DNA from: Treponema sp.
GTDB taxonomy: Bacteria > Spirochaetota > Spirochaetia > Treponematales > Treponemataceae
Assembly: GCA_003455655.1 (NCBI GenBank)
Contig: DMQP01000087.1
Span: 1 to 8,250, forward strand
Length of the DNA: 8,250 nucleotides
Direction: 5' to 3'
Under the pieces are notes generated by a model that saw only the letters and a program-made list of their open reading frames with translations, made no database searches and was not told where the DNA came from. Position numbers and translations under genes: made by a program. Of the stretch, positions 7,199 through 8,250 are shown one piece after another; the stretch's first letter is position 1, and the number at the start of each line of letters is the position of its first letter.

Positions 7199-7730
7199 TT
7201 TTTTTGCCGCATTTTTCTGTGCACTTGCTCTCAGTGCTTGTGCAGGTATTCCTGGCGAAAGTGAAAAAAAAATACAAACTCTTTACCGTGAGTTTTATTC
7301 TCTTGGTCAGGAATACGAAAGTGTAAAAAACTATGACCGTGCTATTTCTTGTTACGAAAAAGCATGCCAAGACAAAACTTTATATGACAGTGCTTATTAC
7401 AGAATAGGTCTTTGTGCTGTTCAACAAAAAAAATGGAATCTTGCAGAAGAAGTTTTTACCTACTTTGTAAAAAAAGATCCTCAAAATACGACTCTTCTTT
7501 TATCTCTTGCTTATGTGCAAGCTCAATCAGGTCATCTTGAAAAAGCCGCAGAATCATATCAGTCGCTTTATCTTGCAGATAACAATAATGCTTCTGTGCT
7601 TAAAAACTATTGTGCGGTACTTATTGAACTAAAAGAAAATGAAAAAGCAAAGGAAGTTCTGGATGAACTTGTTCAGAAATTTCCTGATGACTCATCCATC
7701 CAGTTGCTTCGTTCAAAAATTTCAGAGTGA
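7170..7730 (+). CDS. Small TPR-repeat lipoprotein
   Basis: This is a 186-residue protein from the preferred start at 7170 (188 from 7164). Its signal peptide has two Arg in the n-region, a long hydrophobic core and lipobox LSAC, with the lipidated Cys at residue 24. The rest is about four tetratricopeptide repeats (about 38-68, 72-104, 106-138 and 141-174), with recognisable patterns such as YDRAISCYEKA, AYYRIGLCAV and EKAAESYQSLY. TPR lipoproteins are periplasm-facing scaffolds that bind other envelope proteins; BamD is one such family, but nothing here identifies this protein as BamD. The start lies inside the preceding lipoprotein gene (29-base overlap), so the two are probably made together and may interact. 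The gene contains A runs of 9, 8 and 7 bases. Its 3' end overlaps the convergent gene by 9 bases. The TPR lipoprotein class is secure; the partner and role are unknown. Confidence 0.9.
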   Translation: MVRLPRQTVSFFAAFFCALALSACAGIPGESEKKIQTLYREFYSLGQEYESVKNYDRAISCYEKACQDKTLYDSAYYRIGLCAVQQKKWNLAEEVFTYFVKKDPQNTTLLLSLAYVQAQSGHLEKAAESYQSLYLADNNNASVLKNYCAVLIELKENEKAKEVLDELVQKFPDDSSIQLLRSKISE

Positions 7731-8250
7731 CTTCTGTACTTCGCCAGCTAAAAAGTTTCTGTATTTATCTGGGTTAACACGGAAAGCAATAATCTGTTTT
7801 CCTTCTTCCTTCATAGCGTGCTTTAAGGCCTGTTCAGATTCGTTTGCAAGACGTTCTGCAGAAATAAGTCGTAAAGAGCGTGAAGAAAGACCGATTGCTG
7901 GTTTGCAAGTAAGGTTTTCGAAAGCAAGTTCTCGTTCCAGTTTGTCGTATAACATTTCTGCGCGTTTAAGAGCAGTGTCAATGTCAAAGCCCATAATAAT
8001 ACAACAACCGTCGTTTCCGTTTTCAAATACAAGATCGTTAAATCCTGCTGTTTCACGAATTGCTTCGAGTAGTTCTTTTTTAGCAGGGTTGTCAGTAACC
8101 AGTCCTGGTACATGCACGGTCATCAGTGTCAGATCTAAATCCGCAGCAGCTGCCCGTTCTAGTTCACTTTCAAGACGAGGCTTCATGTAGGCTTGCCAAC
8201 CAAATCCTGTTGCTGGAGAAAAGAGTCCGTTTTCTGAACTTGTTTGCTCT
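7722..8250 (-). CDS. Degenerate GGDEF-like domain protein (5' end outside window)
   Basis: The frame is open to the right edge on the minus strand: 21 codons upstream of the internal ATG at 8186 are clean and fit the fold (GLFSPATGFGWQAY, in the place of DxLTGLxNRRxF). So 175 C-terminal residues are visible and more protein lies beyond. The pattern follows a GGDEF diguanylate cyclase domain: an N-terminal helix, a strand, then the motif position, then AIGLSS and SAERLANESEQALKHAMKEEG in place of SIGIA and AEELLxxADxALYxAKxxG. The signature is GNDGC (8004-8018) instead of GGDEF, and the metal-binding Asp strand (DIDxFK) reads VHVPGL. There is no RxxD inhibitory site before it. Diguanylate cyclase activity is therefore unlikely. 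A nucleotide-binding or purely structural regulatory role is possible. The gene runs convergently to the lipoprotein operon and is probably regulated separately. Confidence 0.8.
   Translation of the reverse strand, partial: EQTSSENGLFSPATGFGWQAYMKPRLESELERAAAADLDLTLMTVHVPGLVTDNPAKKELLEAIRETAGFNDLVFENGNDGCCIIMGFDIDTALKRAEMLYDKLERELAFENLTCKPAIGLSSRSLRLISAERLANESEQALKHAMKEEGKQIIAFRVNPDKYRNFLAGEVQKSL

Noticed and set aside
7639..8190. 183-residue plus-strand open frame at the right end
   Set aside because: It is mostly antisense to the GGDEF-like gene, whose translation shows a coherent fold, while this one is Ser/Arg-rich with no motif and starts inside the TPR gene.

Overview
The window looks like chromosomal DNA from a host-associated spirochaete, most likely a Treponema. 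Three things point there. One gene encodes a BspA/TpLRR-type leucine-rich-repeat surface protein. The isoleucyl-tRNA synthetase is the eukaryote-like type 2 form that spirochaetes carry. Two small lipoproteins with spirochaete-compatible lipoboxes follow directly after ileS. The DNA is moderately AT-rich and almost fully coding. I see no tRNA, rRNA, CRISPR array, insertion sequence or prophage gene, and no gap over 300 bases without a gene.

Layout: (1) 2-1507 (+), 3' part of a YbiT-like ABC-F translation ATPase, cut by the left edge. (2) 1528-2937 (+), a secreted LRR_5 protein with a striking Asp/Glu/Tyr tract and an unrecognised C-terminal domain. (3) 2991-6203 (+), complete ileS, type 2. 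(4) 6203-7198 (+), a lipoprotein whose start codon shares one base with the ileS stop. (5) 7170-7730 (+), a small TPR lipoprotein overlapping gene 4 by 29 bases. (6) 7722-8250 (-), the 3' part of a gene for a degenerate GGDEF-like domain, running convergently and sharing 9 bases with gene 5.

Intergenic gaps are only 20 and 52 bases, and the last three plus-strand genes overlap, so ileS and the two lipoprotein genes are very probably one translationally coupled unit. A weak candidate promoter lies in the 52-base gap before ileS. The ABC-F protein and IleRS are cytoplasmic translation factors. The LRR protein and the two lipoproteins are envelope proteins. No obvious single pathway joins them. 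The ileS-lipoprotein order recalls the T. pallidum ileS/TP0453 neighbourhood, which I recall from memory and could not check.

Nothing here is clearly a new defence or biosynthetic system. The points most worth a second look are the correlated decay of one composite ATP site in the ABC-F protein, the Asp/Glu/Tyr-rich tract and orphan domain of the LRR protein, the coupled lipoprotein pair behind ileS, and the GGDEF domain that has lost its catalytic motif.
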